This document shows positions 33,238-43,668 of a stretch of 64,000 bases of DNA, in pieces. Numbering within the stretch: the stretch's first letter is position 1; every line of letters begins with the position of its first letter. The notes under the pieces are model-generated. The model was given only the letters and a program-made list of their open reading frames with translations, was not told the DNA's origin and did no database searches. The DNA is taken from the NCBI GenBank assembly GCA_026162565.1, contig JAOEIQ010000007.1:124001-188000 (forward strand), written 5' to 3'. A program made the translations under genes and the position numbers. The stretch comes from Flavobacteriaceae bacterium NBU2973 (lineage in GTDB: Bacteria; Bacteroidota; Bacteroidia; Flavobacteriales; Flavobacteriaceae).

Positions 33238-34328
33238 TCACCAAGTATCTCCTTCGCCCCAAAACCGATTCTATCACAAATATAGTGACCATTTTGGCAA
33301 TACGCAACTAACTCACTCTTAATGAATTCATAAACTTGTTCTGCTTCATTTTCGGGATACAACACATGTACATTAGCCCCAGCATCTAAAGTAAAACAAA
33401 CATGACTTCCTGTTTCTTTTCTAAACGTCCAAATTTTATTAATTATTTCAAGTGTATTAGGCTTCATTAAAATGAAATAAGGCATGCTAGTCATCATCAT
33501 AGCATGAAGTGTTAATGCTTCACTTTCAACAATATCAATAAACGTTTTTAAGTCACCTATCTTAAATATATTTATAAGGCTAGAAAGATTGATATGAGCT
33601 TGCTTAAATCGTTCTTTAGCAAAAGGATGACCATGCATTAAACCATGACCAACAGTACTACTTACTTGTTTTTCACCTTTGTCTACTAATAAAATTGTAT
33701 CGTGGTAATTTTTGAAGACATCATGAACCTCAAAAGGATATTTGAAGCCAAATAAATCTGAACTTCCGTCAATCTCATCATGATTTCCCCAAACCACTAA
33801 ATCTCCCTCAAGACTCCTACAGGCACTTCCCGAACCTAAACGCGCTAAAAACGATGCTTTTTTAATAAAATAATCTTTTGTCACCTCGAGCGGAGTCGAG
33901 AGGTCTTTTTCAATACTCATTAAACACAAAGCCAAAGCACTCATTCCTGAAGCAGATGATGCGATTCCAGAACTATGAGGAAAGGTATTAGCTGTTTCAA
34001 TTTTAAAATGATAGTTTTTTAAAAAAGGTAAATACGCTTCTATACGTTTAAAAAAGGTTTCAATTTTTGGTTTAAAATCATCTTGTTGTTTTCCATCTAG
34101 AAACACATCAAATGAAAACGAATCTTGATTACCCTTTTTAGAAAAACTCAAAGTAGTAGTCGTTTTGCAAGCATCAAGCGTGAAACTAATTGAAGGGTTT
34201 TCAGGAATTTGATTGTCTCGTTTTCCCCAATATTTCACTAAAGCTATATTGCTTGGTGAAGACCACGTATAACTTCCGCTTTCAATTATTTCTGAATATG
34301 TTTTTGGAATAAATTGTTCTTCTGTCAT
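33234..34328 (-). CDS. mvaD: Diphosphomevalonate decarboxylase
   Basis: The 364-residue protein has the family start SNIALVKYWGKRD, the GHMP motif PHSSGIASSASGMSALAL and the GSGSACRSLEGDLVVWG segment. It converts diphosphomevalonate to isopentenyl diphosphate with ATP. Residues 142-150 (DLSTPLEVT), between the kinase motif and the GSGSACRS segment, are encoded by a copy of a palindromic repeat (33880-33905) also found in a glycosyltransferase gene here. The frame is intact. The stop codon lies in another inverted repeat (33176-33237). Confidence 0.92.
   Translation of the reverse strand: MTEEQFIPKTYSEIIESGSYTWSSPSNIALVKYWGKRDNQIPENPSISFTLDACKTTTTLSFSKKGNQDSFSFDVFLDGKQQDDFKPKIETFFKRIEAYLPFLKNYHFKIETANTFPHSSGIASSASGMSALALCLMSIEKDLSTPLEVTKDYFIKKASFLARLGSGSACRSLEGDLVVWGNHDEIDGSSDLFGFKYPFEVHDVFKNYHDTILLVDKGEKQVSSTVGHGLMHGHPFAKERFKQAHINLSSLINIFKIGDLKTFIDIVESEALTLHAMMMTSMPYFILMKPNTLEIINKIWTFRKETGSHVCFTLDAGANVHVLYPENEAEQVYEFIKSELVAYCQNGHYICDRIGFGAKEILGD
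33880..33905. repeat. Palindromic repeat inside mvaD
   Basis: TCACCTCGAGCGGAGTCGAG and the following AGGTC match the core of the repeat at 5335-5395. ACCTC (arms) and GAGGT pair across the element, with the GACTCCGCTCGAG core. Its full length is about 26 bases and it stays in frame, adding nine residues. Confidence 0.75.
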
Positions 34329-34418
34329 TCTTTTTAATCTGCTGACAAAGACTGCCTAAAGACAGATTTGTGAATTAGCTTAAATATTTGCTGCAAAAAT
34401 AAGCAAAATCTAATGGTC

Positions 34419-34958
34419 TTAATTATTTTCTGAAGAGATTGCAATTAACTTTACCATTGTATTGTAGTTTCTGGCTGTAGCAAATGTTTTCAATTTTTGT
34501 TCAAAAAAAATCATATTAAACTTTGCTTTACCATAACCTTGCTCACAATAGAAATATATACAATCATTAACAATGTAGTATTCTTCTCCTTCATATATTT
34601 TTTCTGAAGCTATGGCTACCAAATCAGGATCTGGAATTGTATGAAGCATGGTGAAATAACTTTTTACTTTTTTATCCTCTGGAAATGGTGAGTTATTAAA
34701 AATTCGTAATAATTCTTGTCTAGTTCTAACTAAAACTGATACTTCAAACCCAAACTTATTTAAAATGGATTTTTGAATACTCGTTTCTAAATTTAAACTA
34801 TTCTTTTCTGGAGACTGAAATACCACATTACCACTTTGAATATAGGTTTTTACATTTTCAATTCCACTTTTAGATAAAACTTCACGTAAGGCTGCCATTG
34901 GCACTTTTTTATGTCCACCAACATTTATTCCTTTTAAAAATGCAATGTAAGTATTCAT
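34419..34958 (-). CDS. DUF1697 protein
   Basis: The 179-residue protein starts with the family signature YIAFLKGINVGGHKKVPM and has VKTYIQSGNVVFQSPEK, matching DUF1697 from end to end. The function of this small cytoplasmic protein family is unknown. It begins immediately after the BaiN-like gene stops and is 90 bases from mvaD. Confidence 0.88.
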   Translation of the reverse strand: MNTYIAFLKGINVGGHKKVPMAALREVLSKSGIENVKTYIQSGNVVFQSPEKNSLNLETSIQKSILNKFGFEVSVLVRTRQELLRIFNNSPFPEDKKVKSYFTMLHTIPDPDLVAIASEKIYEGEEYYIVNDCIYFYCEQGYGKAKFNMIFFEQKLKTFATARNYNTMVKLIAISSENN

Positions 34959-36170
34959 TTATTTAGAAATTGCTTTTGCAACGAGATAAGCACCTGTCCA
35001 TGCATTTTGAAAATTAAAACCTCCAGTTACTGCATCTATATTTAAAACCTCGCCTGCAAAGTATAAGTTTTTATGAAACTTACTCTCAAAAGTTTTAAAG
35101 TTAATCTCTTTTAAGTTCACACCTCCAGCAGTCACAAACTCCTCTTTAAACGTGCTTTTACCATGAACTTGAAAAACAGCTGTCGTTAATTGTGATGCTA
35201 AAGCATCTAATTGTTGTTTATTTGTGTCAGCCCAAGTAGTCGTTTCAAAAATATCTGAAGCCAAGACTAATTTTTGCCACAATCGTTTTGGTAAATCGAA
35301 CTGTGTAAATTTAAATACTGTTTTCTTATTTAGTTCTTGTTTTAGCTCTTTTAAATTATTTAAACAGTCATCATAAGATTGCTTAATAAAATTTATTCGA
35401 ATATTGAATTTATAATCACGTTTTGCTAGCTCAATTGCTCCAAAGGCTGACAACTTTAAAATTGCAGGAGCACTCATACCAACATGTGTAATTAACAAAG
35501 GTCCTTCAGATTCTAAATTAGAATCCACAACTTTTATTGCAACATCTTTAGCGACAACTCCAGGAATATTTTTGATGCGTTTATCATTGATATCAAAGGT
35601 AAATAAAGATGGTACAGGTTGAGAAATAGTATGATTTAAGCTTTCAAGTAATCTCCATATTTTAGTGTTACTTCCAGTAGCAACTACTAGTTTTTCTGAA
35701 ATAAAATCACCTTGGTTAGTTTCTAAAATCCAGCTTTCATTAATATTCTTGATTGACTTTACTGAATGACTGTAAAACACCTCAACATTGTGTTTTTGTG
35801 CTTCATTTAAAAAGCAATCAACAATAGTTTGTGATGAATTAGAAACTGGAAACATACGACCATCCTCTTCGATTTTAAGTTCTACGTCTCGCTTTTCAAA
35901 CCATTCAATCGTATCACCTGTCATGAACTGATGAAAAGGTCCTAATAGTTCTTTTTCGCCTCTAGGATAATTTTGCACTAATTCACTTGGAATAAATTCG
36001 GCGTGCGTAACATTACAACGTCCCCCTCCAGAAATTTTCACTTTCTGCAAACCTTCCTTTCCACGTTCTAAAATAGCAATCTTTAAATCAGGATTTTGTT
36101 CAGCAATATTTATTGCAGCAAAAAAACCAGCTGCTCCTGCACCAACAATAATAACGTCGTATTGTATCAT
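34959..36170 (-). CDS. HI0933/BaiN-family NAD(P)/FAD-dependent oxidoreductase
   Basis: The 403-residue protein has the FAD-binding start VIIVGAGAAGFFAAINIAE, then ILERGKEGLQKVKISGGGRCN, the family-specific motif, and a C-terminal VTAGGVNLKEI and YFAGEVLNIDAVTGGFN. It matches HI0933-like flavoproteins, one of which (BaiN) reduces bile acids; the reaction here is unknown. Divergent from the 36219 gene with a 48-base intergenic region. Confidence 0.9.
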   Translation of the reverse strand: MIQYDVIIVGAGAAGFFAAINIAEQNPDLKIAILERGKEGLQKVKISGGGRCNVTHAEFIPSELVQNYPRGEKELLGPFHQFMTGDTIEWFEKRDVELKIEEDGRMFPVSNSSQTIVDCFLNEAQKHNVEVFYSHSVKSIKNINESWILETNQGDFISEKLVVATGSNTKIWRLLESLNHTISQPVPSLFTFDINDKRIKNIPGVVAKDVAIKVVDSNLESEGPLLITHVGMSAPAILKLSAFGAIELAKRDYKFNIRINFIKQSYDDCLNNLKELKQELNKKTVFKFTQFDLPKRLWQKLVLASDIFETTTWADTNKQQLDALASQLTTAVFQVHGKSTFKEEFVTAGGVNLKEINFKTFESKFHKNLYFAGEVLNIDAVTGGFNFQNAWTGAYLVAKAISK

Positions 36171-36218
36171 ATTAAAAATTACTGTGTAAATTTAGCATTA
36201 TAAAAGTTTACCTCCTAA

Positions 36219-37058
36219 ATGAATAAATTTCTTTTCTCGATATTGTTATTAGCTTCTGGCTGCGATACAGGAAATTTAAAAACCGTTATTGATTTACCAA
36301 TTGATTTAAATGAAGTTTCTGGTTTAACAGTAGATCAAGAAAACAACATATTTTGGATGATTAATGATAGTGGAAACAAATCTGTTTTGTATGGGCTTGA
36401 TGATAAAGGGAAAATTATTAGAGAACTAAAAATAAAAGCTAAAAATAGAGATTGGGAGGATTTAACAACTGATGACAAAGGAAATATTTACATTGGAGAT
36501 TTTGGCAATAATGATAATGATAGTAAAGCACTAGCTATTTTAAAAATCTCAAAGGATTCGTTAAATAATAAATCTGTTATTCCTGAAAAAATTTCTTTTA
36601 ATTATCCTGAACAAAAAAAATTCCCTCCTAAAAATAACAAGAGACATTTTGATTGTGAATCATTCTTTTTCTTTCAAGACAGTCTATATTTATTTACTAA
36701 AAGTCGTTCTTCAAAAAATAGAGGTCTTACAAATTTGTACCAATTACCTTCAAAAAAAGGTAATTATAAAGCTAAATTGATTAGCTCTTTTAATACTTGT
36801 GAAGATTCTGACTGTTGGGTTACTTCGACTGATATTAATGAAAAAGAAGATAAAATTGCTTTATTAACTGAAAATAGTGTTTTTATTTTTTCAGACTTCA
36901 AAGGCAATGACTTTTTTAATGGGAATGTAAAGAAATATGATTTTGAGCATAGCTCCCAAAAAGAAAGTGTTTACTTCAAAAATGATAGCATTTTATATAT
37001 TGCCGATGAATATTTAGGAATACATGGCGGAAACGTTTATGAATTTAAGTTACACTAA
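36219..37058 (+). CDS. Predicted secreted beta-propeller protein
   Basis: The 279-residue protein has a short lipoprotein-type signal (FSILLLASGCDT) and repeated strand motifs such as LNEVSGLTVDQENNIFWMIN, WEDLTTDDKGNIYIGDFGN and KEDKIALLTENSVFIFSD that fit an NHL- or SdiA-regulated-like propeller. No catalytic residues are recognisable. Likely a periplasmic or outer-membrane lipoprotein; substrate unknown. It is alone, with divergent and convergent neighbours. Confidence 0.65.
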   Translation: MNKFLFSILLLASGCDTGNLKTVIDLPIDLNEVSGLTVDQENNIFWMINDSGNKSVLYGLDDKGKIIRELKIKAKNRDWEDLTTDDKGNIYIGDFGNNDNDSKALAILKISKDSLNNKSVIPEKISFNYPEQKKFPPKNNKRHFDCESFFFFQDSLYLFTKSRSSKNRGLTNLYQLPSKKGNYKAKLISSFNTCEDSDCWVTSTDINEKEDKIALLTENSVFIFSDFKGNDFFNGNVKKYDFEHSSQKESVYFKNDSILYIADEYLGIHGGNVYEFKLH

Positions 37059-37073
37059 ATCTTAACTTTATGA

Positions 37074-37095
37074 GATCCTGAAACTAGTTCAGGAT
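37074..37095. repeat. Intergenic palindromic repeat
   Basis: ATCCTGAA and TTCAGGAT pair around CTAG (37074-37095), in the GAGATCCTGAAAC...TTCAGGATGAC form common in Flavobacteriaceae. It sits between two convergent genes and could contribute to termination. Confidence 0.75.
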
Positions 37096-37105
37096 GACAT
37101 AAATG

Positions 37106-40100
37106 TTAAAACCCAAAGCCTAATCTAAATGCTAATCTCAAATTATCATCACTACTAAAAGCAGATAAATTTAATGTTGCCATATTTGCCAAATTAGCAA
37201 ATACACCACCTCCAATAGACGTATTCCAATCGTTTGCGTTATTTGTATTAGGGTTTACAACAAACTCATCATCAATCCAAACACGACCATAATCTACACC
37301 TCCATAAACACCTAAATGAATTGGCATTAATCCTGTTTTTAGATTTCCAAAATTCCATCGTAAATCTGTAGATTGAACAAAAGCTGTTTTCCCTGTGAAA
37401 CGTTGATTTCTATAACCGCGTAATCCGTTACTTGCTCCAATTGTTGCCGCTTGATAAAACTCAAAATCATCTCCAAGATTTATATGTGCTCTCAAATCTG
37501 TAGCTAATACTAATTGTCCACTAGAAATTAATTTATAATCAATTCCGAGTTCAGGAATTATGTAAGCAAATCCTTTGCTAGTACTCACATTGTTTTTATA
37601 GCCAATATTTAATGATGTTTGAAAACCTAAAGTCGGAAATGCATCATTATCTCTGTTAACAAAATGATATGTAGCATCTACACCGTAAAAATCTTGCTTA
37701 TCAAATAATGGATTATCAGCAGGTAAACCACTTATGAATCTCCCGTTAGTTCTATCAACCTCATTAGATTCGTAAGAAACACCAATTTTAAATTTACCTC
37801 CATTGCGACCTCTCCAAATTAAAGAAGGCATGGCTTTAGCCGTTCTGATTTTTACACGATTAAAATCTAAATCAACATCCAAACCATCATCTTCATCTGC
37901 TTCGGGATTAGTAGTGCTATTTCCAAACCCAAAAAAGTTAACTGCATAATTAGGACTGTTGAAATGTAAATCGATTCCAAAATTTACAGTATTAAAAATA
38001 TTAGCAAACTCACCATGATAATCAAAATCAAAACCACTTGTCGCAAAATAATATAAAGCTGAAATAGAATGTTGAGATGTAAAAGGATTACGTTCAAAAC
38101 CATAATTAGTTAGAATTGCAGTTGCTCCAATTCTAAATCCATCATCTGGATTGGCTCCTAAACTAGGTAGTATTTGAGTCGTATTATTTTTTAGTTTTTT
38201 ATAATCGTAAACATTTGTCTCGTAGTCATCTCTTAATTTTAACTTGCCTTTTTTTACTTGAGAAACATCATTTGGTTTACTCTTATAATCATATACCACT
38301 ATTTTACCTCCATCTGGAATATTATAGGTATCGTTATTTTGTCCTCCTATTAATCTAATCTTAATTTTATTATTCTTTCCTTTTGCTTCAAATACATCAT
38401 CATCATCTAAACCATAAATCCAAATTTCTTTAGTATGACTTCTATTGTAAATACGCTCATGAAATATATCAGCTTTTTTACCATCTTTAATTCGTTGGGC
38501 TGTAATTTTCACTTCACCATTATCTAAACATTCAATAGTAAAATAATCGTCTTTATTGGTTCCTTTTATAACCCCATAACGATTAACCAAATCAAAATAA
38601 CGATCTGAAATTTTATTAAGATTTCCTCTTCTTGCTTTTAGTGTTCGCTTGATCTCTTCAATAGTTTCGTCTCGCACCTCTTGCGGAATGTTTAAAAATG
38701 CTTTTTCAATAACAGCATCTGTAATATTCTCTTGAATATGTTTTACTTGGGCATCCCAATCTGATTTATCTGCTTCCTGAATGAGCTCCATATCTAAAGG
38801 ATAAGGTTCTACATTAACACCTTTCACATCTTCTAGGTCATCACTATATTTTCGGAGTAATCGTGCACTAGGAATTAATTTTACAGCAGCACCAAGTAAA
38901 AAACCATCTCCCATTACAGAAAAAGCTTGATCACGATCACGAGGCATTGGTCGATACACTTTTTTACCATTTTCTTTAAACTCTATCCATCGCCATTGAT
39001 CTTGATGCCTATCCCAATCACCAATCAGCATATCAAACAATCGTGATTTGATATAAGCTTTTTCATCAATAACAATATCTTCATCCTTGTGGATTTTTTT
39101 AAGCATGTCTTCAGTACTTATCAATTTATCTTGAAAACCAAAACTTGCTTTATCGTTATGACCTTCAGAGGTATGCTCTTCTATCATATAGAGTTCGTCT
39201 CCAAACTCATCGTTATAATCTCCTAAACGATCTTGTTTAGGCACATAATAAAGAATTGGGTTTGTATGATAAACTCCTACAGCATCTGCTAAATCACCGA
39301 CAACAAAAGGCGCATATGGATGCGAGCCTGTAAAAACATCTAAAATTAAATTCTCTGTAGCAGTATCATCAAATTGCCCTTCTATATACTGGTCTTTAAA
39401 CAATACAGCTTGCAAATATTGCAAGGCTTGTTTACGCAGAGCTCTCATAACATATTGTGTGCCATTTTCATCTTCTAATCGCAATGATTTTGATTGATTT
39501 CCTCCTCCTTTTCTAACTGGCTTTAAACCCCCAAAAAGAGTATCTAACATGACATTTGGAGCATTGACTTTGGTGCTATAATATTTTCTGTAACGATCTC
39601 CCCAAAGAAATTTATGAAACCCTCCTACTTCAGTTTCTTCATTAGTATAAATTGAAGCAGAAGTAGCAGCATCATTATTTTTTGAATAGTTAGTTAAGCC
39701 TGATTTTTTATTAGCTGGCAAAACCTCTGTTTGAAAGACAACTTTATCATCATCTACAGAATAAAACTGCACATGTGAAGAGCCATCTTTATATACATTA
39801 AACTTTGCATAGCCTGGTGTTCCATAAGCAAACACTCCTCCACCAACATTTCTAGCAGCACTAACTTTAGATCCAGAACCACTAACTATTTGACGCAGAT
39901 TATCTTCGACTAGATATTGTAAACTATGCTCATGACCTGAAACAAAAACAACTTTTTTGTTTGCTTGAGCCATTGTTATCAATCGTTTTTTTAATTCATT
40001 ATAACTCGCATTTTGTATATCTACATTAGCAACACCACTTGTTTTTCTGACCACATTTTTAATAGTTCCTAAAACAGGAACTGGTAGCATATGATCTTTA

Positions 40101-40810
40101 AATGTAAATTGCCCTCCATGAGAACCATTTGTATACATTGGATGATGAATTGCTACCAGCGTAGTTTTACCTCTTGCTTTTTTTATTAAGCTATTAAACT
40201 CATCAAAAAATCGCGCCCTAGTTTTTATATCGCAATCATCATTAATAGTTGGATGTTTATCCCAATTAGTGATATACCAATGAGAATCTACAATTATTAA
40301 ATCTATATCATTAGTTACATGAACTCTTTCTATTGGGCAACCATTTTCTGGTAAAAACGTGTTTTTACCTAAAGCTTTTTCAACAAATTTCTCTTGATCT
40401 TTTAGACCTTTTACTCCAGAATACCAATCATGATTTCCAGGAATGAATATGGTTTCACCTTTAAAATCTTTTACTGCCTCTGTTTGAATTTTGATACGAT
40501 ATTTAGCTAATTCATAATCTGAATCTGATTTTTTTGGAAGACCATCTTCATAAATATTATCTCCTAAAAAAATTGCTGTACTATTTTCTGAAGCTTTACT
40601 TAATTCACTTTTAAAAGCCTGAAGTGCTGGAGATATCTCTCCAAACTCTGAATTACCAGCATCACCGATTAAATAGAATGTATGGTCAATATCTTTATTT
40701 GATGCTTTCGTCTGTAGACTACCATCTTTAAATTGTGGTTTAAAGTTAGCACACGCATTCAACACTAAAATTGCTAAAAGAGCAATTACTATTCTAAATC
40801 GACGTTTCAT
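37106..40810 (-). CDS. Large metallophosphoesterase with a kinase-like domain and an outer-membrane barrel
   Basis: The 1234-residue protein has a lipoprotein signal (Cys20 in VLNAC). Residues of about 45-365 form a calcineurin-like metallophosphoesterase with the full motif set: LIGDAGN (Asp50), FLGDNIYEDG, IPGNHDWYSG, VAIHHPM and FVSGHEHS. Residues of about 420-760 contain RLFDMLIGDWDRHQDQWRWI (Asp598, Asp600, His602) and MPRDRDQAF (Asp625/Asp627), which resemble the catalytic loop and metal-binding Asp of FAM20/HipA-type kinases. Residues of about 860-1234 form a C-terminal beta barrel ending LAFRLGFGF. The metallophosphoesterase and barrel are established; the kinase-like middle is my inference. 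It is single-copy here with a putative -7 box at 40831-40838. Confidence 0.85.
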   Translation of the reverse strand: MKRRFRIVIALLAILVLNACANFKPQFKDGSLQTKASNKDIDHTFYLIGDAGNSEFGEISPALQAFKSELSKASENSTAIFLGDNIYEDGLPKKSDSDYELAKYRIKIQTEAVKDFKGETIFIPGNHDWYSGVKGLKDQEKFVEKALGKNTFLPENGCPIERVHVTNDIDLIIVDSHWYITNWDKHPTINDDCDIKTRARFFDEFNSLIKKARGKTTLVAIHHPMYTNGSHGGQFTFKDHMLPVPVLGTIKNVVRKTSGVANVDIQNASYNELKKRLITMAQANKKVVFVSGHEHSLQYLVEDNLRQIVSGSGSKVSAARNVGGGVFAYGTPGYAKFNVYKDGSSHVQFYSVDDDKVVFQTEVLPANKKSGLTNYSKNNDAATSASIYTNEETEVGGFHKFLWGDRYRKYYSTKVNAPNVMLDTLFGGLKPVRKGGGNQSKSLRLEDENGTQYVMRALRKQALQYLQAVLFKDQYIEGQFDDTATENLILDVFTGSHPYAPFVVGDLADAVGVYHTNPILYYVPKQDRLGDYNDEFGDELYMIEEHTSEGHNDKASFGFQDKLISTEDMLKKIHKDEDIVIDEKAYIKSRLFDMLIGDWDRHQDQWRWIEFKENGKKVYRPMPRDRDQAFSVMGDGFLLGAAVKLIPSARLLRKYSDDLEDVKGVNVEPYPLDMELIQEADKSDWDAQVKHIQENITDAVIEKAFLNIPQEVRDETIEEIKRTLKARRGNLNKISDRYFDLVNRYGVIKGTNKDDYFTIECLDNGEVKITAQRIKDGKKADIFHERIYNRSHTKEIWIYGLDDDDVFEAKGKNNKIKIRLIGGQNNDTYNIPDGGKIVVYDYKSKPNDVSQVKKGKLKLRDDYETNVYDYKKLKNNTTQILPSLGANPDDGFRIGATAILTNYGFERNPFTSQHSISALYYFATSGFDFDYHGEFANIFNTVNFGIDLHFNSPNYAVNFFGFGNSTTNPEADEDDGLDVDLDFNRVKIRTAKAMPSLIWRGRNGGKFKIGVSYESNEVDRTNGRFISGLPADNPLFDKQDFYGVDATYHFVNRDNDAFPTLGFQTSLNIGYKNNVSTSKGFAYIIPELGIDYKLISSGQLVLATDLRAHINLGDDFEFYQAATIGASNGLRGYRNQRFTGKTAFVQSTDLRWNFGNLKTGLMPIHLGVYGGVDYGRVWIDDEFVVNPNTNNANDWNTSIGGGVFANLANMATLNLSAFSSDDNLRLAFRLGFGF

Positions 40811-40830
40811 TTTGATTGGTTTGATCTCTA

Positions 40831-40838
40831 TAAATATA
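40831..40838 (-). promoter_or_regulatory. Putative -7 promoter box for the metallophosphoesterase gene
   Basis: TATATTTA on the minus strand is a 7/8 match to TAnnTTTG, 20 bases upstream of the ATG at 40810. No clear -33 element. Confidence 0.3.
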
Positions 40839-40840
40839 CT

Positions 40841-40867
40841 ATAAGAATTACTGTTTTCAGTTCTTAT
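40841..40867 (-). terminator. Hairpin after the redox operon
   Basis: ATAAGAA...CTG and CAG-TTCTTAT pair with a TTTT loop and a 3-base bulge. It follows the stop of the hydrolase-OsmC gene (40872) by 4 bases on the minus strand, so it probably ends the msrBA-selO operon. Confidence 0.5.
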
Positions 40868-40871
40868 AATT

Positions 40872-42095
40872 TTAATTATTAATTACTTCGGTATTAAATA
40901 TGACTTCACTTGCAATCGTTTTATGAACTGGGCAACGAGAAGCTATTTCCATTAAACGTTGTTTTTGGGCTTGATCTAAATTACCAACAAACTTCAATTT
41001 TTTGTTGATATGATCTAAATAACCTGGTTTTTCAACATCAAGTTCTAATTCGTCACTATGTTTTTTAGAATGTGATATATACACAAACACTTCTTGTAAA
41101 TCCCACTGTTTTCGCTCTGCGTACATTTTTAAAGTCATGACTGTACAGGCTGCTAATCCTGCATTGAGATACTCATAAGGTGATGGTCCAAAATCGTCGC
41201 CTCCAATTGACGCTGGTTCATCTGCTATCATGAAGTGATTTTTAGTTTGAATAGATGTAGTGAAATTATCATCCACTAAATTAAGGTGACCAACCAATTG
41301 CTCGCCTTCTGTTTCTAACATTTGGTTTTCCTCTTGCTTAAAATAGCGTTGTACCCAAGTTCCAATAACATTGCCTACATAATTGCTATCATTAGGATTA
41401 GTCAATAAATGATCTGCATTATCTAAAGTTACAAAGCTTTTAGGATGATGTGCATTATGGTATAATTGTTCGGCATTTTTAATACCAACAATAGTATCTA
41501 TTGGCGAATGCATAATCAATAACGGCTTGCGCATATTTTTAACAATTAATGGTAAATCTGTTTTACCAAAATCATTAATAAACTCTGTGTTTATTTTAAA
41601 TGGTCTTCCTCCAATATTTACTTCAGCAGCTCCTTTTTCTTTTACTTCACTAATTCCATGAGAAAATAAATGGGTTACATGAGATACAGTAGAAGGTGCT
41701 CCAACAGTAGCTACAGCTTTTATATTGTCTAATCGAGATGCTGCAGTTAGCACAGCAGCTCCACCTAGTGAATGCCCAACTAACAATGAAGGTGCTTCAT
41801 AATTAGAATCCATATAATTACTCACTGCAATTAAGTCTTCTACATTGGCAGAAAAGTAACTTTCTGCAAACTCGCCTTCACTTCTACCCAAACCAGTAAA
41901 ATCAAATCGTAAAACACCAAAACCATAGTTAGTTAAAGCACGACTAATATTTCGTACTGCACTCAAAGAACTTGAGCATGTAAAGCAATGCGCAAATATG
42001 GCATACTGATTTGGCTTTTGATTTGCAGGCAATTCTAAAAATGCATTGAGTTTATAGCCTTTATTATTTTCTATTTTCAGTTTGGTACTTTTCAT
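40872..42095 (-). CDS. Bifunctional alpha/beta hydrolase and OsmC-like fusion
   Basis: The 407-residue protein has an N-terminal alpha/beta hydrolase (about 1-250, nucleophile elbow [11 protein letters not shown], then [12 protein letters not shown] with the catalytic-type His) and a C-terminal OsmC/Ohr-like domain (about 280-407, with cysteines in [14 protein letters not shown] and RCPVHKTI). OsmC/Ohr proteins reduce organic hydroperoxides through two cysteines. The fusion is frequent in Flavobacteriaceae. It is the last gene of the redox-repair operon. Its natural substrate is unknown. Confidence 0.9.
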   Translation of the reverse strand: MKSTKLKIENNKGYKLNAFLELPANQKPNQYAIFAHCFTCSSSLSAVRNISRALTNYGFGVLRFDFTGLGRSEGEFAESYFSANVEDLIAVSNYMDSNYEAPSLLVGHSLGGAAVLTAASRLDNIKAVATVGAPSTVSHVTHLFSHGISEVKEKGAAEVNIGGRPFKINTEFINDFGKTDLPLIVKNMRKPLLIMHSPIDTIVGIKNAEQLYHNAHHPKSFVTLDNADHLLTNPNDSNYVGNVIGTWVQRYFKQEENQMLETEGEQLVGHLNLVDDNFTTSIQTKNHFMIADEPASIGGDDFGPSPYEYLNAGLAACTVMTLKMYAERKQWDLQEVFVYISHSKKHSDELELDVEKPGYLDHINKKLKFVGNLDQAQKQRLMEIASRCPVHKTIASEVIFNTEVINN

Positions 42096-42105
42096 GTGTT
42101 GATTT

Positions 42106-43668
42106 TTAAGAACTACAAGATAACATTGAACAACCTACTTTATGTCTCGCCCAATCTGGACGTTTGACAAACCATTTTTCATTTTCAAGTTGCTCATCAT
42201 ATGGTTTTTTTAGAAGTTGAAACAGCTCATCTATTAATTTATAATCGCCTTTATTAGCATCGTCAATTGCTAATTGTGCCATATAATTACGTAATACATA
42301 CTTTGGATTTACTTGATTCATTTTTTCTTTACGCTGAACTGAAGAACGAGTTTCTTTTTTTAAACGTTCTGCATACGTTTCAAACCAAACAGTCCATTGT
42401 TGTCTAACAGAATCAGACACGTCAGTTGGAATATAAAAAGCATCTTTTACTATTTTCAAACCTTCTGAAGGATTCTCTTTAGAGAAGTTACTCAAACTTC
42501 TAAAGAAAATTGTCATATCAGTTTCAGTTTGCTGAAGGGTTTCTTCTAAACTAAAAATCAGTTCAGCATCGCTATTATCATCTGCAAAAAGTCCTAATTT
42601 GCTACGCATCATATCTATATATTGAGATTGAGCTTTTTCAGTATAGGATTGTAATATGCTTTCAAGTCCTTCTGCTTCATCAATTAAAGGATATAAAGCA
42701 TTTGCTAATTGGTATAGATTCCAAAGACCAATATCTAGTTGTGCGCCATATCGATAGCGCTTAAACTGGTTGTCGGTTGTATTTGGAGTCCAATTGTGGT
42801 CGTAACCTTCTAACCAACCATAAGGTCCATAATCTATAGTTTGCCCAAGAATAGACATGTTATCTGTATTCATGACACCATGAACAAAACCAACACGTTG
42901 CCAGTGAATTATCATTTTTAAAGTGCTATTTAAAACAGCTTCAAAAAATTTAAGGTATGTTTTTTTAGAAGGTTCTCCTAAATGAGAGAAATGATGTTTT
43001 ATGGTATAATCCACTAATTTTTTTAATGTGTCGTTGTCTTGTCTTGCAGCAAAAATTTGATAATTACCAAAGCGTAAAAAGCTTTCAGAAACACGACAGA
43101 CAATAGCACCTTTCTCGTAAGCAGCATTACCATCGTACAGCATATCTCTCAACACCTCATCTCCTGATAAAGCTAATGATAAAGCTCTTGTAGTTGGCAC
43201 ACCAAGATGATACATCGCTTCACTACACAAATACTCTCTGATAGAGGAACGTAATACTGCCAAACCATCTGCTGTTCTAGAATAGGGTGTTTCGCCTGCA
43301 CCTTTTAATTGTAATGTCCAACTTTGATTTTCATGTTCTACTTCTACAAGATTAATGGCACGACCATCACCTAACTGACCAGCCCAATTCCCAAATTGAT
43401 GTCCTCCATAACACATGGCATAAGGTTTGGTATTTGGTAAAACAGCATTTCCAGTAAATACGTTTAAAAAGAATTCACTTTTTGCATCGCCTTCTGTTAA
43501 ACCGATTGCTTTAAGCATTTCAGTAGAAACATGTAACAGTTCCGGTTTTACTGTTTGCTTTGGAGTTACAAAAGAATAGCACGCATTTTTAACTTGCCTT
43601 CTTGTATTTTCAAGAATTGGATCTGCTGGTAACTCTCTATTAAATGTATCGTTAATATGTAATTTCAT
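42106..43668 (-). CDS. selO: Protein adenylyltransferase SelO (YdiU/UPF0061 family)
   Basis: The ATG at 43668 overlaps the upstream TGA stop in the usual ATGA arrangement and gives 520 residues; the longer start at 43686 overlaps the glutaredoxin gene more. The family hallmarks [30 protein letters not shown] and [20 protein letters not shown] (nucleotide and metal binding) are present. The C-terminus is SCSS, where Cys is in the antepenultimate position that is selenocysteine in eukaryotic SelO. SelO AMPylates proteins, including glutaredoxin and 2-oxoglutarate dehydrogenase in E. coli. Confidence 0.95.
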   Translation of the reverse strand: MKLHINDTFNRELPADPILENTRRQVKNACYSFVTPKQTVKPELLHVSTEMLKAIGLTEGDAKSEFFLNVFTGNAVLPNTKPYAMCYGGHQFGNWAGQLGDGRAINLVEVEHENQSWTLQLKGAGETPYSRTADGLAVLRSSIREYLCSEAMYHLGVPTTRALSLALSGDEVLRDMLYDGNAAYEKGAIVCRVSESFLRFGNYQIFAARQDNDTLKKLVDYTIKHHFSHLGEPSKKTYLKFFEAVLNSTLKMIIHWQRVGFVHGVMNTDNMSILGQTIDYGPYGWLEGYDHNWTPNTTDNQFKRYRYGAQLDIGLWNLYQLANALYPLIDEAEGLESILQSYTEKAQSQYIDMMRSKLGLFADDNSDAELIFSLEETLQQTETDMTIFFRSLSNFSKENPSEGLKIVKDAFYIPTDVSDSVRQQWTVWFETYAERLKKETRSSVQRKEKMNQVNPKYVLRNYMAQLAIDDANKGDYKLIDELFQLLKKPYDEQLENEKWFVKRPDWARHKVGCSMLSCSS

